NCBI RefSeq assembly: GCF_030068605.1
Contig: NZ_JASJOU010000013.1
Span: forward strand, 1 to 64,000
Direction: 5' to 3'
DNA length: 64,000 bases
DNA from: Xanthocytophaga agilis
GTDB taxonomy: Bacteria > Bacteroidota > Bacteroidia > Cytophagales > 172606-1
Part shown: positions 1 to 9,082 of the stretch, in pieces
Layout: every line of letters starts with the position of its first letter
Numbering within the stretch: position 1 is the stretch's first letter
Program-made: the position numbers and the translations under genes
Notes under the pieces: generated by a model
The model's input: only the letters and a program-made list of their open reading frames with translations
Told to the model about the DNA's origin: nothing
Database searches by the model: none

Positions 1-430
1 TCCTGGTAATCGTGTAATTTTATCCAATAGAGTCATCGGGAATAGTTTTGTTAGTTTGGTCACTACAAAGCTCTCCTTTTTGACTCTATTTTTTTATCCT
101 TTTTGCAAATTGTCTAGTAGTATAAGAGGGAATATAAAAGTAGAGTCAATCCGTCAGAAAACAGGTGTTTCACAACGCTATCTGGACACTATTTTTCGGC
201 AATGGGTAGGTATTACACCTAAAGAGTTTAGTAGCATTATAAAGATCAACCACTTTATTGACTACAGACAACAACATCCGGAAAAGAAACTGACAGAATG
301 CAGTTATGAGAATCAGTTTTTTGATCAATCACACCTGATACGCATCTTCAAAACTTTTACAGGCCAGTCTCCCAAGAACTATTTTCATACGCCTCACACA
401 ATCAGTACCTATTTCGCACAGGGTTACTAG
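1..430 (+). CDS. AraC-family transcriptional regulator, C-terminal part (cut by window start)
   Basis: The reading frame is open from base 2, with no stop back to the window edge, so this is the 3' end of a longer gene. The visible part carries an AraC-type double helix-turn-helix. The first helix pair is around IRQKTGVSQRYLDTIF and the second around YENQFFDQSHLIRIFKTFTG, which ends in the family's typical FDQSHLIRxFKxxTGxSP signature. The part before about residue 40 is hydrophobic and less typical. The N-terminal sensing domain is outside the window, so the ligand and targets are unknown. Confidence 0.75.
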   Translation, partial: PGNRVILSNRVIGNSFVSLVTTKLSFLTLFFYPFCKLSSSIRGNIKVESIRQKTGVSQRYLDTIFRQWVGITPKEFSSIIKINHFIDYRQQHPEKKLTECSYENQFFDQSHLIRIFKTFTGQSPKNYFHTPHTISTYFAQGY

Positions 431-493
431 TTCATTTTTATACAATTTTCATACTGTTTCAGACGGTTTCTTTGCTGAAAAAACAAATCACAA

Positions 494-1198
494 ATGAAAG
501 GTATTTTGTATTTTCTGCTTCTGACACTACCCGAGTATTTACTGGCTCAAGGTGCTATTGCTCATTTTTCAGTATGGAAGCCCAATTCCCAGCAGGAGCA
601 CAAATTTGAAGAGGGGTATAAGAAACATTTGTTATGGCATCAGGCCAATAAAGACCCGTGGAGTTGGTATGGATGGTATGTCTTGTCGGGGCCAAGAAAC
701 GGATATTTTGTAGACGCCACTTTTGATCACAGCTGGAAAGATTTTGACAACTCCATCAAGCCCGCTGACGATCAGGCAGACAACCAGTTGCACACATTTC
801 CATTTGGCGACTATCTGACAGGATATAAGCTAATAGCTCTGCCTCAGTTAAGCATCAACACCACTAATGGCCTAAAGTCACGCTTTTTACGGGTCATAAC
901 GCTTCAGGTCACTCACATAGACCAGGGTCAGCAAGTAATTGAGAAGCTCAAGGCCGTTTATTCCACTCGCCCAGTTAAGACATTTCTCGTTTTTAAAGCA
1001 GTAGATGGAACTGAACTCAATCTGCTAACTATTTTTATAGGGCTGGAAAGCTTTGAAGAATTTGCTCAAACCGAAAATATACAGGATGATCTGGCAGGTA
1101 TTGAAGATAAACTCAAAAGTCAGATTATAGTATCCTGTACATCCGAGACATGGGTATACAAACCGGATATGAGTTTGTTTCCTGGCGGAAAACAGTAA
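494..1198 (+). CDS. secreted protein of unknown function
   Basis: This is a 234-residue protein with a short N-terminal signal peptide (LYFLLLTLPEYLLAQG, likely cleaved after AQ). The mature part is rich in aromatic residues (WSWYGWYVLSGPRNGYFVDATF). No catalytic motif or named family was recognised. The alternation of short strands and helices would suit a ferredoxin-like alpha/beta sandwich, but this is inference. The gene starts 63 bases after the AraC gene on the same strand, so that regulator may control it. A strong hairpin follows at 1332-1367. Confidence 0.6.
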   Translation: MKGILYFLLLTLPEYLLAQGAIAHFSVWKPNSQQEHKFEEGYKKHLLWHQANKDPWSWYGWYVLSGPRNGYFVDATFDHSWKDFDNSIKPADDQADNQLHTFPFGDYLTGYKLIALPQLSINTTNGLKSRFLRVITLQVTHIDQGQQVIEKLKAVYSTRPVKTFLVFKAVDGTELNLLTIFIGLESFEEFAQTENIQDDLAGIEDKLKSQIIVSCTSETWVYKPDMSLFPGGKQ

Positions 1199-1331
1199 AT
1201 CTTTTGTCTTAGTGTATTTAGGGTTCTTTTTATAAGTAACCTCTAAATACATAACTGAAAAAAGTTAACACCTACAGTTCAATCAAAAAATGAGGACTTT
1301 ATAGTATTTGTTATCTATAAGACAACAAAAA

Positions 1332-1367
1332 TACCCACTAAATAAAGTATATTTTATTTAGTGGGTA
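1332..1367. terminator. bidirectional hairpin terminator
   Basis: A perfect 15-bp inverted repeat (TACCCACTAAATAAA and its complement) surrounds a 6-base loop. It lies between the convergent genes ending at 1198 (plus) and 1407 (minus), so it can end transcription from both sides. Confidence 0.7.
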
Positions 1368-1406
1368 AAGAAAAATGTATAGCTGTTTGAAAGAATCTTC
1401 TACCCT

Positions 1407-1829
1407 TTAATCATTACCAGATGTTTTACGAGTATATCGGCTCACAAAACAATCAAAGCACTCTTGTGCAAGAATTAAGTCACCTTTGTCAAAATCATAA
1501 CTTGTTCTAAAGCCTCCGTGACCATAGTCAATCTGAGAGGCTATTTTGCCTGTATACATACTGGTATCTTGTATAATCTGGTAAGTGAGATCTGAAATTA
1601 ACTGACCATTTTTATAGATACGCTGATGCGCATCCGTTGTAAATTCCACCTCAATTGTTTCGTTGGTAGATGCAGGAGTATTAGTAGTACCTGCAATACC
1701 CCCTGATGATTGCACCCATACCCAGCGTCCAACCAAGTCTGTACTGGAATATTTTTCTGCTGGTGAAACAGAATTTGTATTACATTGGGTAAAGGCTAAA
1801 AGTATAGCCACGAAAAACAGGTGTTTCAT
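1407..1829 (-). CDS. lipocalin-like lipoprotein
   Basis: A 140-residue protein if translation begins at the ATG at 1829. The frame opens earlier, but only this start puts a lipoprotein signal (MKHLFFVAILLAFTQC) at the N-terminus, with the lipobox Cys near residue 17. The mature part has a LVGRWVWVQSSGG block followed by alternating strands, like the small lipocalin-type lipoproteins of Bacteroidota that carry an xLxGxW start. Ligand unknown. The gene is monocistronic and convergent with its left neighbour. Confidence 0.6.
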   Translation of the reverse strand: MKHLFFVAILLAFTQCNTNSVSPAEKYSSTDLVGRWVWVQSSGGIAGTTNTPASTNETIEVEFTTDAHQRIYKNGQLISDLTYQIIQDTSMYTGKIASQIDYGHGGFRTSYDFDKGDLILAQECFDCFVSRYTRKTSGND

Positions 1830-1970
1830 GTTTTTGTCGTTTTTTATCATGACCCACACTAAACCCCAAAGGTTGCAAGTATTTCTAAAAAAAATCATTT
1901 AAATCATAGATAGACAGAAATAGTCTTTAGTACTTTATACAAACACAATCTACTATCTACCAATCAAAGA

Positions 1971-2438
1971 ATGACGTCTAAACACTACTTGTCTCTATTT
2001 TTTATTATTCCCTTTATAACCACCCTTCCTGCAACGTTCCAAACATATTCTGAATGTAGTTGTCCAATTTCAAATGGATATATAGAAATTAGAAAAGAGC
2101 CTTTATTTTATATGGGACAACCATCCAGAAATGCTATGATTAAATCTGATAAGGATTCTCTGGTTATAAATACACATGAAGGACATTTACTAGTAATAGC
2201 CGAAATTACAGGGTTATTACTAGTAGGTATAAAGAAAAAAGAACAACTTTTTGTGTATTCTAAACTAAAAAAAGTTTTTTTTCAGAAAGGAGAGGTCATC
2301 AAAAAAGGGGCAGTATTAGGTATTGCGAAAAAAGACGAGAGTACTCAAAGGTACATTATTGCGTTTAGTGTTTGGAAAGACATAGACAAGCTTGAGCCCG
2401 AATTATTTATCAATTGCCATAAACGAGTAGTTAAGTAA
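1971..2438 (+). CDS. degenerate M23/LytM-like secreted protein
   Basis: A 155-residue protein with an N-terminal hydrophobic signal (residues 6-25). The middle and C-terminal parts follow the layout of M23 (LytM/Gly-Gly endopeptidase) domains: a strand pair, then VYSKLKKVFFQKGEVIKKGAVLGIAKK, then an IIAFSVWKD strand where active enzymes have LHFE. The zinc-binding HxxxD and HxH motifs are absent, so it should not be an active peptidase. A binding or structural role is possible. The family assignment is by pattern only. Confidence 0.5.
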   Translation: MTSKHYLSLFFIIPFITTLPATFQTYSECSCPISNGYIEIRKEPLFYMGQPSRNAMIKSDKDSLVINTHEGHLLVIAEITGLLLVGIKKKEQLFVYSKLKKVFFQKGEVIKKGAVLGIAKKDESTQRYIIAFSVWKDIDKLEPELFINCHKRVVK

Positions 2439-2461
2439 AATTACAGTTATCAGACTGGCTC

Positions 2462-2620
2462 TTTTTAACTTTTCAAAAAGATGAAAACACTTTCACTAAT
2501 AATCCGCAAGGAGTTGCTGTTAGCAAAAACAATGTAATTGCTGAGCTTATTACTGCATAAGATGATCGCGTTACTCCCCGCTTTGATCAAATGTTACTGA
2601 TGGGAACACTTAAAATTTAA
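2462..2620 (+). pseudogene. possible short gene remnant with one in-frame stop
   Basis: This frame reads through NNPQGVAVSKNNVIAELITA, meets a TAA at 2558-2560, then continues as DDRVTPRFDQMLLMGTLKI to a second TAA at 2618-2620. The residue mix looks like ordinary protein rather than random AT-rich DNA, which suggests the 3' remnant of a decayed gene. No family was recognised and the evidence is weak. It overlaps the end of the minus-strand gene at 2610 by 11 bases. Confidence 0.2.
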
Positions 2621-3128
2621 CTACTCTCCTGGCAGCTTTTATATAAACTATACTGACAATAGATTCCTCTAAAATAGTGTACGTAAAGGCAACCTGATTA
2701 GGATTATTTTGTATAGCCTCCCATGTCTGACGATCTACCAGTTCCTCCTCTTCTGCATATTCTATATCTTTTTGTATAGGAAGTTTATGGAAATGCTTTT
2801 TATCAAAAAAGTCATAGAATCCATTTAGCAGTTTTTCTTTGGTTAAACCAGGATTCTCTTCATTAGTTTGTGCAGAGTAGGTATACAGAGACAATCCTTT
2901 TAATGTGTCAGCGAAAATGCGTTTTCCTTTATAATCTTTGATATAAAAATAAACCTTTGCATTCTCATAATCTGTTGAATTGACAATCATCTGAAGACAG
3001 AAAGTATCTGCATGTTTCTGGTCCGAGAAGAAATACTTTTTCTGTGTAAAATACCTCGTACTGATATTAACAGGATTAGTAGCAAAATTAAAACTCAACA
3101 GACAGTGTAGAAGAATCAGAAGGTTCAT
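2610..3128 (-). CDS. secreted protein of unknown function
   Basis: From the ATG at 3128 this gives 172 residues with a signal-like start (MNLLILLHCLLSFNFA). A longer frame to 3167 would put a non-signal segment in front, so the shorter start is preferred. The body is mixed alpha/beta with many charged residues and no recognised motif. It lies 108 bases downstream of the methyltransferase gene on the same strand, so cotranscription is possible but not shown. Confidence 0.5.
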   Translation of the reverse strand: MNLLILLHCLLSFNFATNPVNISTRYFTQKKYFFSDQKHADTFCLQMIVNSTDYENAKVYFYIKDYKGKRIFADTLKGLSLYTYSAQTNEENPGLTKEKLLNGFYDFFDKKHFHKLPIQKDIEYAEEEELVDRQTWEAIQNNPNQVAFTYTILEESIVSIVYIKAARRVVKF

Positions 3129-3235
3129 TTCTATTAAAGGACTACAAAAGTTATATACCACGACCAATACAAACCAGTACTACACAAATGTATACTACTG
3201 GTTTGCAAAAGTAACTCACATTCTTTATCTATACT

Positions 3236-3856
3236 CTAAACCATCTTTCTCCCAACGAATCTGATTACAGATCCTTTGCCGTTATGGTATTTCCCTTCTT
3301 CTAACATAACATCTTCTTCTTCTAGTAATAGCAATTCATAGTTTTGAAAATCAGCCAGTATCTCTTCTTTAGAATACAGCATAGCCACATCCTTTGGTCC
3401 TCCCACTTTGGGATTCTGTTTCACAAGGTGTATATGTTTTTTGCTAAATGCTTCCAGAATTACGATTCCACCCGGTTTCAGAAACGTGTCCAGCTTTTTG
3501 TGAAATAGGGACTTCTTTTCAGCGGAGAAATGGGCATAGATAAGGCTAATAGCATCAAATGACTCGCATTTAAACGCAAGGTGTTCCAAATCCCCTACAA
3601 TATACTCCAGACTCACGCTATTTTCCTTTGCCAGTTGCAGGGCTTTGGCTTGTCCTTCTATACTTTGATCAAAGGAAGTGACTTTCCATCCTTGCTGTGC
3701 TGCAAATACCCCATTGCGACCTTCTCCATCTGCGGGCATTAGGATAGTGCCAGGCATAAACTTCAGAAGCCACTCCTTAAAAAACAGATTAGGTATTTTG
3801 CCATAGGCAAACTCTTGCTCTTTATATCGTTCGTCCCAATTCGGATTTATATTCAT
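3236..3856 (-). CDS. class I SAM-dependent methyltransferase
   Basis: A 206-residue protein opening with NPNWDERYKEQEFAYGKIPN, typical of small TehB/thiopurine-like methyltransferases. Motif I is the variant PADGEGRNGVFAA (residues about 41-53). The acidic ribose-binding residue is in TSFDQS, motif II is around VGDLEHL, and the post-motif is FLKPGGIVILEAF. It is probably a cytosolic enzyme acting on a small molecule. The substrate cannot be read from the sequence. Confidence 0.8.
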   Translation of the reverse strand: MNINPNWDERYKEQEFAYGKIPNLFFKEWLLKFMPGTILMPADGEGRNGVFAAQQGWKVTSFDQSIEGQAKALQLAKENSVSLEYIVGDLEHLAFKCESFDAISLIYAHFSAEKKSLFHKKLDTFLKPGGIVILEAFSKKHIHLVKQNPKVGGPKDVAMLYSKEEILADFQNYELLLLEEEDVMLEEGKYHNGKGSVIRFVGRKMV

Positions 3857-3936
3857 GGTGTTTTATACTAATGGTTAAGTTGTCAGTGAATAAAGAATTG
3901 ACTACATACAAACTATTCGTGTAGTTTCTTTGTGAT

Positions 3937-4161
3937 TTAGCTTTTATCATCTCGTGTAACAATTAGTCGAAGGACAGACTCCACAAAAGGTACACCTACA
4001 AACACCATCCAGGGGACTAATGATATGGTTAGTAAAAACGTCCGCTGATACAAAGGCAATGCCGCCAATGCCTCACCGAAGAAATAAAGAAATAGGGTAA
4101 TGGAAGGATAGATAACAATCCAGATCTTGAAAGATGCAATTAATTTTAACTTTGTTTTCAT
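3937..4161 (-). CDS. small membrane protein, two helices
   Basis: From the ATG at 4161 (MKTKLKLIASFKIW) this gives 74 residues with two predicted membrane segments: IWIVIYPSITLFLYFFGEAL and FLLTISLVPWMVFVGVPFV. A short charged tail (RLIVTRDDKS) ends the protein. A longer frame to 4188 exists but adds nothing typical. Function unknown. Confidence 0.5.
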   Translation of the reverse strand: MKTKLKLIASFKIWIVIYPSITLFLYFFGEALAALPLYQRTFLLTISLVPWMVFVGVPFVESVLRLIVTRDDKS

Positions 4162-4256
4162 ACACAGGAAATTGCTTTTGAGAATCATTTTATTTATCTC
4201 AAAAGTAGTATCAATGAGTAAGTGTATGATAGGACAAAAATGCAGTTCAACAGCAC

Positions 4257-5114
4257 TTATCTGAAATTATGCCGAAAGGCTTCTGGTGAATAGCCTGTGT
4301 GTTTTTTAAAGAACCGGATAAAGTAGGAAGTATCTTCATATCCCAGATAATACGCTATCTGATTGACCTGATTGGAAGTAGCCAGCAGATAGCGTTTAGC
4401 TTCCAGAATACAGTAGTCTGTAATGAGTTCGGAACAAGTTTTGCCCAACATGGATTTGGTAATAGCATTTAACTGGTAGACAGACAAATTCAACATATCT
4501 GCGTAGTCAGATACCTGCTTATGAGTGGTAGCATGGGTTTCTAACAATTCAAGTAATTCCTCCAGGCGTTCTTGTCCATACAGGTTTGTACTCGCCGAAC
4601 TCTTTTGATTATTCTGTCGAAGAAGTTCAATAAAACAAATGCCCAGATTTGCCTTAATCACTTCCTGAAATCCTTCTTGTTGGTCAGTATATTCCTGAAA
4701 TATATACCTCAATACAGAAAACAGTTTCTCAAAATTCTGGTCATTCAACTGATAAGAATTAATCGATCCTACCCTACGTAATACATGACTGGCTTTATGA
4801 TCCTGAGGCGAATAGAAAGCTATTGTGAATTGCATCAGATATCCTGTACTACCAGCTTTTAGTGTAAGTTTATGCACCTGGCCAGGGCGCATAAAGAAAA
4901 TAGTATTGTCAGAGACTTCATACGGAATAAAGTCTATCTCATGAGATCCTGCTCCTTTCTGTAAAGCCAACATGTAAAAGAATGTATGCCTGTGTGTATC
5001 CTGCATGCTGTCTTTGCCACCAAACACATCCTGTACATCCCGTATACTAAAGCTATCCGACAGAATCGATTCCTTAGAGACAGTGGTAATACTTCGTATG
5101 GGAATATTTTCCAT
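4257..5114 (-). CDS. AraC-family regulator with cupin sensor domain
   Basis: A 285-residue protein. The N-terminal half is a cupin-like AraC-binding domain (THRHTFFYMLALQKGAG, then FFMRPGQVHKL). The C-terminal 100 residues hold two helix-turn-helix units, ending in IAYYLGYEDTSYFIRFFKKHTGYSPEAFR, the canonical AraC signature. It follows the DUF1772 gene by 15 bases on the same strand, so it is probably the last gene of a small operon with the NAD(P)-binding and DUF1772 genes. Inducer unknown. Confidence 0.85.
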   Translation of the reverse strand: MENIPIRSITTVSKESILSDSFSIRDVQDVFGGKDSMQDTHRHTFFYMLALQKGAGSHEIDFIPYEVSDNTIFFMRPGQVHKLTLKAGSTGYLMQFTIAFYSPQDHKASHVLRRVGSINSYQLNDQNFEKLFSVLRYIFQEYTDQQEGFQEVIKANLGICFIELLRQNNQKSSASTNLYGQERLEELLELLETHATTHKQVSDYADMLNLSVYQLNAITKSMLGKTCSELITDYCILEAKRYLLATSNQVNQIAYYLGYEDTSYFIRFFKKHTGYSPEAFRHNFR

Positions 5115-5129
5115 ACGACAAATGTAAAA

Positions 5130-5624
5130 CTAATTCCCTTTACGAACCAGACAAGCTCCAATAGCTGCCATTACAGCTACTACAGATGCCACTGTCCGGA
5201 CATGATTCCAGATATTCCATCGGCCTTCGAATAAAGATCTTTGTGTGTGTATCTGTTCCGAACTAGCAGTTGAAAGTGAGAAAGCATCCAACTGGTTATT
5301 CAATGGAACATTAGCTACTATTGTTACCCCAAACACACCAATGCCATACACTACAGAAGCTGCTAACAAAACCAGAAATGCGGACTTATTCAAAGAATAC
5401 TGCTGAATACAAGCCCAGGGAAGTAATAGTAGCGCTCCAAAGAAGCAGCTAAAGAACAATGGATTTTGAATTTCACGATTAATAGATTGCATAGCTTTGA
5501 TATATTCTATATCAGACAATTTCTGCAACCCAAGGTACACAGAAACAGAATAGGCAAAAAACAACCCTGCCATCAATGCAGTCAGGGTTGTTGCCACAAG
5601 TAAGATCGCATCAGGGAACTTCAT
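5130..5624 (-). CDS. DUF1772 (anthrone oxygenase-like) membrane protein
   Basis: The ATG at 5624 gives 164 residues; a GTG nine bases upstream is also possible. Four hydrophobic segments are visible, with the DUF1772 pattern: TALMAGLFFAYSVSV near the start, NPLFFSCFFGALLL, NVPLNNQLDAF before the last helix, and WNIWNHVRTVAS near the end. Some relatives are quinone-forming anthrone oxygenases, but the activity here is unknown. It lies 43 bases downstream of the NAD(P)-binding gene and 15 bases upstream of an AraC gene. Confidence 0.75.
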   Translation of the reverse strand: MKFPDAILLVATTLTALMAGLFFAYSVSVYLGLQKLSDIEYIKAMQSINREIQNPLFFSCFFGALLLLPWACIQQYSLNKSAFLVLLAASVVYGIGVFGVTIVANVPLNNQLDAFSLSTASSEQIHTQRSLFEGRWNIWNHVRTVASVVAVMAAIGACLVRKGN

Positions 5625-5667
5625 AGGATGCACTGTAGAGAAAGTCTAAATTGATTTTTACCATGTA

Positions 5668-6294
5668 CTAGTTGGAAATACTAACAGCCTTTCGGGAATA
5701 AAGTCTGTTCTGCAATTGCTGTAACATGAAATTCGCCACATCTGCTCTGGAAATTTTGAGGCTTAGCTTTTTATACTTTCCATCAAAATCCACTTTGTAG
5801 GTATTGGTCACCGAACCATTGGTAAAGGCACTGGGACGTACAACAGTATAATCCAGTGAGCTGTCAAAAATATAACGTTCCTGTATCTGATGATCCTGAA
5901 AAGCCTTTTTGAGCAACCAGCCAAACATGATGTATTTCCAGAAGAAATTCAGATTACCCGCACTGTTCCCCAACCCCAGTGTAGTCTGGCAGATAAAACG
6001 TTTACTACCCGTTTTTTGCATGGCATCCAAAATGTGTCGGGTACCTGTTGCCCGTACCTTTCCACTGGCACCATCTCCAATGGCGCACAATACCGCGTCC
6101 TGATTTCGGATGGCATTTTCTACATCATCGGCATTCTGGAGATCACCTTTGACGATTTGCAGATTATTATGAGCAAAAGTTGCCAGCTTTTCAGGAGAAC
6201 GGGTAAAGGCTGTTACAGAATGTCCCTGTTCTAATGCCTGTTTCACAAGTTGGGAGCCTACACTCCCGGTAGCACCAAAAATAATGAGCTTCAT
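5668..6294 (-). CDS. NAD(P)-binding atypical short-chain dehydrogenase (NmrA-like)
   Basis: A 208-residue Rossmann protein starting with the nucleotide-binding motif IIFGATGSVGSQLV. It has VKGDLQNADDVENAI and DAVLCAIGDG typical of atypical SDRs, and SSLDYTVVRPSAFTNG in the C-terminal part. No YxxxK catalytic pair is obvious, so it may be a flavin reductase-like or redox-sensing member. It is probably cotranscribed with the DUF1772 and AraC genes downstream, and lies 87 bases after another AraC gene. Confidence 0.8.
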   Translation of the reverse strand: MKLIIFGATGSVGSQLVKQALEQGHSVTAFTRSPEKLATFAHNNLQIVKGDLQNADDVENAIRNQDAVLCAIGDGASGKVRATGTRHILDAMQKTGSKRFICQTTLGLGNSAGNLNFFWKYIMFGWLLKKAFQDHQIQERYIFDSSLDYTVVRPSAFTNGSVTNTYKVDFDGKYKKLSLKISRADVANFMLQQLQNRLYSRKAVSISN

Positions 6295-6381
6295 AGTGGT
6301 AAGAAGTTTAAGTTATACCACAAAGTTGGTGCATGGGGAACGCGGAAAATAGAATAAAAACGACAGCTGGTGATTTTGTGC

Positions 6382-7158
6382 TTATTTTTTTGAAAAAACT
6401 TTGGGTGTTTTTCCAGTATAGGCTTTGAAAACACGGATAAAATGTGACTGATCAGCAAAACCGTTTTCGTATACAATATCCGTAAGCTTATTATAATCTT
6501 TTATCGTGAGCTGTTCCAGTGACAACTGAAACTGAATAATCTGAGCAAACTGTTTGGGTAATAATCCTGTTTCGCTGACAAATCTTCGTTCAAGGGTACG
6601 TGGGTTAAGTTCTAATTCTTCTGCAATAGCTCGAATCGGCTCCTGTCCTTTGGTAAGAACAATTTTCTCAATTACCTGTCTGATTGTCAAATCGAGACTT
6701 TGTTTTTTGAGTTGAAACATCTGATACAGGAAAGAGGTTAATGCTTCTATTCTCTGCGAAAGCTCTGAACAGGCCAGCAATTGTTTGGTAAAAGTGGGAG
6801 TATCAAATTCTTTCAGTTGTGCCAGGTCGTAACAATTATCGTTAATAGACCTAGGAGTGACTCCAAAAAAACTCTTTAAGACAAAAGGATACAATTGGTA
6901 GATAATCAGTTGATAGGTTCCATCTATTTCCATCTCAATGGGATGAAGTGTTTGTCCATATAGAAACAACACTGGCATCTGCTTTTTGTGAGGATTCACG
7001 ATTAGGCCATTGGCTGTTTGCTGAAATAGTAATCCGGGATAACCATCGGCAAAGAAAGGTAGATTGGTTTTGATATCAGAATCTATATTTTCAAATACCC
7101 AGATGGTTTTTACAAAAAGAGCAATCGATTTATCAGGAACTATAGTCTGAAAATTCAT
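6382..7158 (-). CDS. AraC-family regulator
   Basis: A 258-residue protein. The N-terminal 150 residues match the sensor layout of many Bacteroidota AraC proteins (FADGYPGLLFQQTANGL, LYGQTLHPIE). The C-terminal domain has RAIAEELELNPRTLERRFVSETGLLPKQF as the first unit and VYENGFADQSHFIRVFKAYTGKTP as the second. It is the first gene of the minus-strand block 4257-7158 and a likely regulator of the NAD(P)-binding and DUF1772 genes that follow. Confidence 0.85.
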   Translation of the reverse strand: MNFQTIVPDKSIALFVKTIWVFENIDSDIKTNLPFFADGYPGLLFQQTANGLIVNPHKKQMPVLFLYGQTLHPIEMEIDGTYQLIIYQLYPFVLKSFFGVTPRSINDNCYDLAQLKEFDTPTFTKQLLACSELSQRIEALTSFLYQMFQLKKQSLDLTIRQVIEKIVLTKGQEPIRAIAEELELNPRTLERRFVSETGLLPKQFAQIIQFQLSLEQLTIKDYNKLTDIVYENGFADQSHFIRVFKAYTGKTPKVFSKK

Positions 7159-7354
7159 TCTATGTTAGTACAGGTTATACGAGGCAAAGCTGTTTGGGTA
7201 TAAAAGTTTACACAGCAACTTTCATCCCATTGTGATTTATTGTTTCTTTCAATACTTTTAACCAGATATTTATCTTTCCTATAAATAGAGGCTAAAGTAC
7301 ATTACTTATGTATCTTGAAGATAAAACCTTTTTATTGTTTTTCATCTTGCACTT

Positions 7355-7810
7355 ATGACAAGTTTTAAATTAGTTGTTCTTTCTTTTTTGATTACCAGCA
7401 TTCCAACAGGCTTATTATGCCTGGTGTATGAATACCCTCTCATTGCCACTTCATCTCCTTATAGCCTTTTTGACTTTACTATGTTTGGACTTTTGCTAGC
7501 CGTCATGAGTTATAGTCTGGTATATATTGTCTTACCTGTTCTGTCACACCTCAAAAACGATCTTCAATTTACACGCTCTGACAAAGCTTTTTATAGTATC
7601 TACACACTGCTATGCCTTCATTTTTTTATACTGGTAGGAGGTTATCTGGAATCGGGCATGTATATTCGTGAGGGTGCTGACTTCCTGTATTATTACAAAG
7701 GAGCGGGTAACAGTCTCATATATGTTCTGACAGGTACTGTCACTTCTCTTATCATTGCTGCACTATATGCCACGCAACATTCTGTACCTGAATATGAGAC
7801 AAAGGAATAA
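7355..7810 (+). CDS. four-helix membrane protein of unknown function
   Basis: A 151-residue hydrophobic protein with four predicted membrane helices, around residues 5-25, 35-57, 75-96 and 120-140. The ATG at 7355 is the only sensible start. No family motif was recognised. It stands alone, divergent from the AraC gene starting at 7158 and 142 bases ahead of the acetyltransferase gene. Confidence 0.55.
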   Translation: MTSFKLVVLSFLITSIPTGLLCLVYEYPLIATSSPYSLFDFTMFGLLLAVMSYSLVYIVLPVLSHLKNDLQFTRSDKAFYSIYTLLCLHFFILVGGYLESGMYIREGADFLYYYKGAGNSLIYVLTGTVTSLIIAALYATQHSVPEYETKE

Positions 7811-7952
7811 AACCAGTTTCCTTTCATACATAATTGCTTGACAAGTAGGACACTAAATAATCATTTTTGTAAAAAGCCATCCGGTTTTGGCATAACATTT
7901 TTTACTATTTGTCATAGATATCATACTCCTATCTTCTTGGCAATCAAGCGTT

Positions 7953-8714
7953 ATGGATATTACCAGCTATTTACAACGAATCCTTTTTTCGGGTCCTATT
8001 GTACCTGATACTCAAACTCTGATAGCTATTCACGAACAACATATCTATCAGGTGCCCTTTGAAAACTTAGACGTTCGTTACAACCAACTTTTTGATTTAC
8101 AGCTGGAAAAGGTATATGAAAAGATAGTTACCCAAATGAGGGGTGGCTTTTGTTATGAGCTTAACCTTATTTTCAACTGGCTTCTCAATAAGATAGGATT
8201 TTCAAGTAAACTCATTTCTTCCCGCATTTTTGACGATGCAGGCAATCCCGGCCCTGAGTTTGACCATATGCTGGTACATGTAAAAACAGACAAAGATTAC
8301 CTTGCAGATGTAGGATACGGCGATTTGTTCATTCGTCCACTCGAGATACGAGCGGGTGTTCAAAGTGACGGCAGAAACTTCTTTAAGATAGAAAAATACA
8401 ATGATGAAAACTTTCTACTTTCTATGTCACCGAATGGGATTAAATTTCAAAAAAAGTATATCTTTAATCTGATGCATGTCACCCCAGATGCATTTGAGGA
8501 AATTTGCCTATACAAGCAGACGAACCCAGAGTCTTACTTCGTCAAAAATACAATCTGCACGAAGCCCACAAAAACAGGTAGAGTAACCATATTCAATAAT
8601 AAACTCATCGAAAAAACAACCAGTCGGCGATTTGAGGATACAATTACAGATGATAACCACTTAAAAAAGCTTTTAAGAACAAAATTCGGCATTGAATTAG
8701 GTCTGTCTATGTAA
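7953..8714 (+). CDS. nat: arylamine N-acetyltransferase
   Basis: A 253-residue member of the NAT family, which transfers acetyl (or propionyl) groups from CoA to aromatic amines and hydrazines by a ping-pong mechanism. The catalytic triad is complete: Cys67 in RGGFCYELN, His105 in FDHMLVHV and Asp119 in ADVGYGD. The N-terminal QVPFENLDVR block and the total length are usual for bacterial NATs. The enzyme is cytosolic. It may detoxify environmental arylamines, but its natural substrate is not given by context. Confidence 0.9.
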   Translation: MDITSYLQRILFSGPIVPDTQTLIAIHEQHIYQVPFENLDVRYNQLFDLQLEKVYEKIVTQMRGGFCYELNLIFNWLLNKIGFSSKLISSRIFDDAGNPGPEFDHMLVHVKTDKDYLADVGYGDLFIRPLEIRAGVQSDGRNFFKIEKYNDENFLLSMSPNGIKFQKKYIFNLMHVTPDAFEEICLYKQTNPESYFVKNTICTKPTKTGRVTIFNNKLIEKTTSRRFEDTITDDNHLKKLLRTKFGIELGLSM

Positions 8715-8798
8715 TTTAAACCAGGTATATTACTCTTATCAATTTACAGATATAGAGTAGCATGTATACTAATTTGTCAGTACAAACGTTTAAGTAAT

Positions 8799-9062
8799 AT
8801 GACATCTATAAAAAACCCATCAATGGATAACGCCAGCAATACGATTGCAAGCCGTATCCATTACCTTCGTACCCGAATTGCGGGTTTGACACGGACTGAC
8901 TTTGCACAGAAACTAGGCAGTAAACCTGTCAATATCGCAATATTGGAGCGAGGTATACGTAAGCCTAGCACGAAGTTACTTGACAAATTTCAACAGGTAT
9001 ACGATGTCAATATTAATTGGCTATTGACAGGAACAGGGAATGTTCTGATAGAAAAAATTTAG
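8799..9062 (+). CDS. XRE-family helix-turn-helix regulator
   Basis: An 87-residue single-domain DNA-binding protein of the Cro/C1 type: IHYLRTRIAGLTRTDFAQKL, recognition-helix region KPVNIAILERGIRKPS, and the conserved closing part VNINWLLTGTGN. An alternative start is the ATG at 8823. It is monocistronic and ends just ahead of a strong hairpin. Targets unknown. Confidence 0.75.
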   Translation: MTSIKNPSMDNASNTIASRIHYLRTRIAGLTRTDFAQKLGSKPVNIAILERGIRKPSTKLLDKFQQVYDVNINWLLTGTGNVLIEKI

Positions 9063-9082
9063 TAGTAGTATTTTCAATAAGA

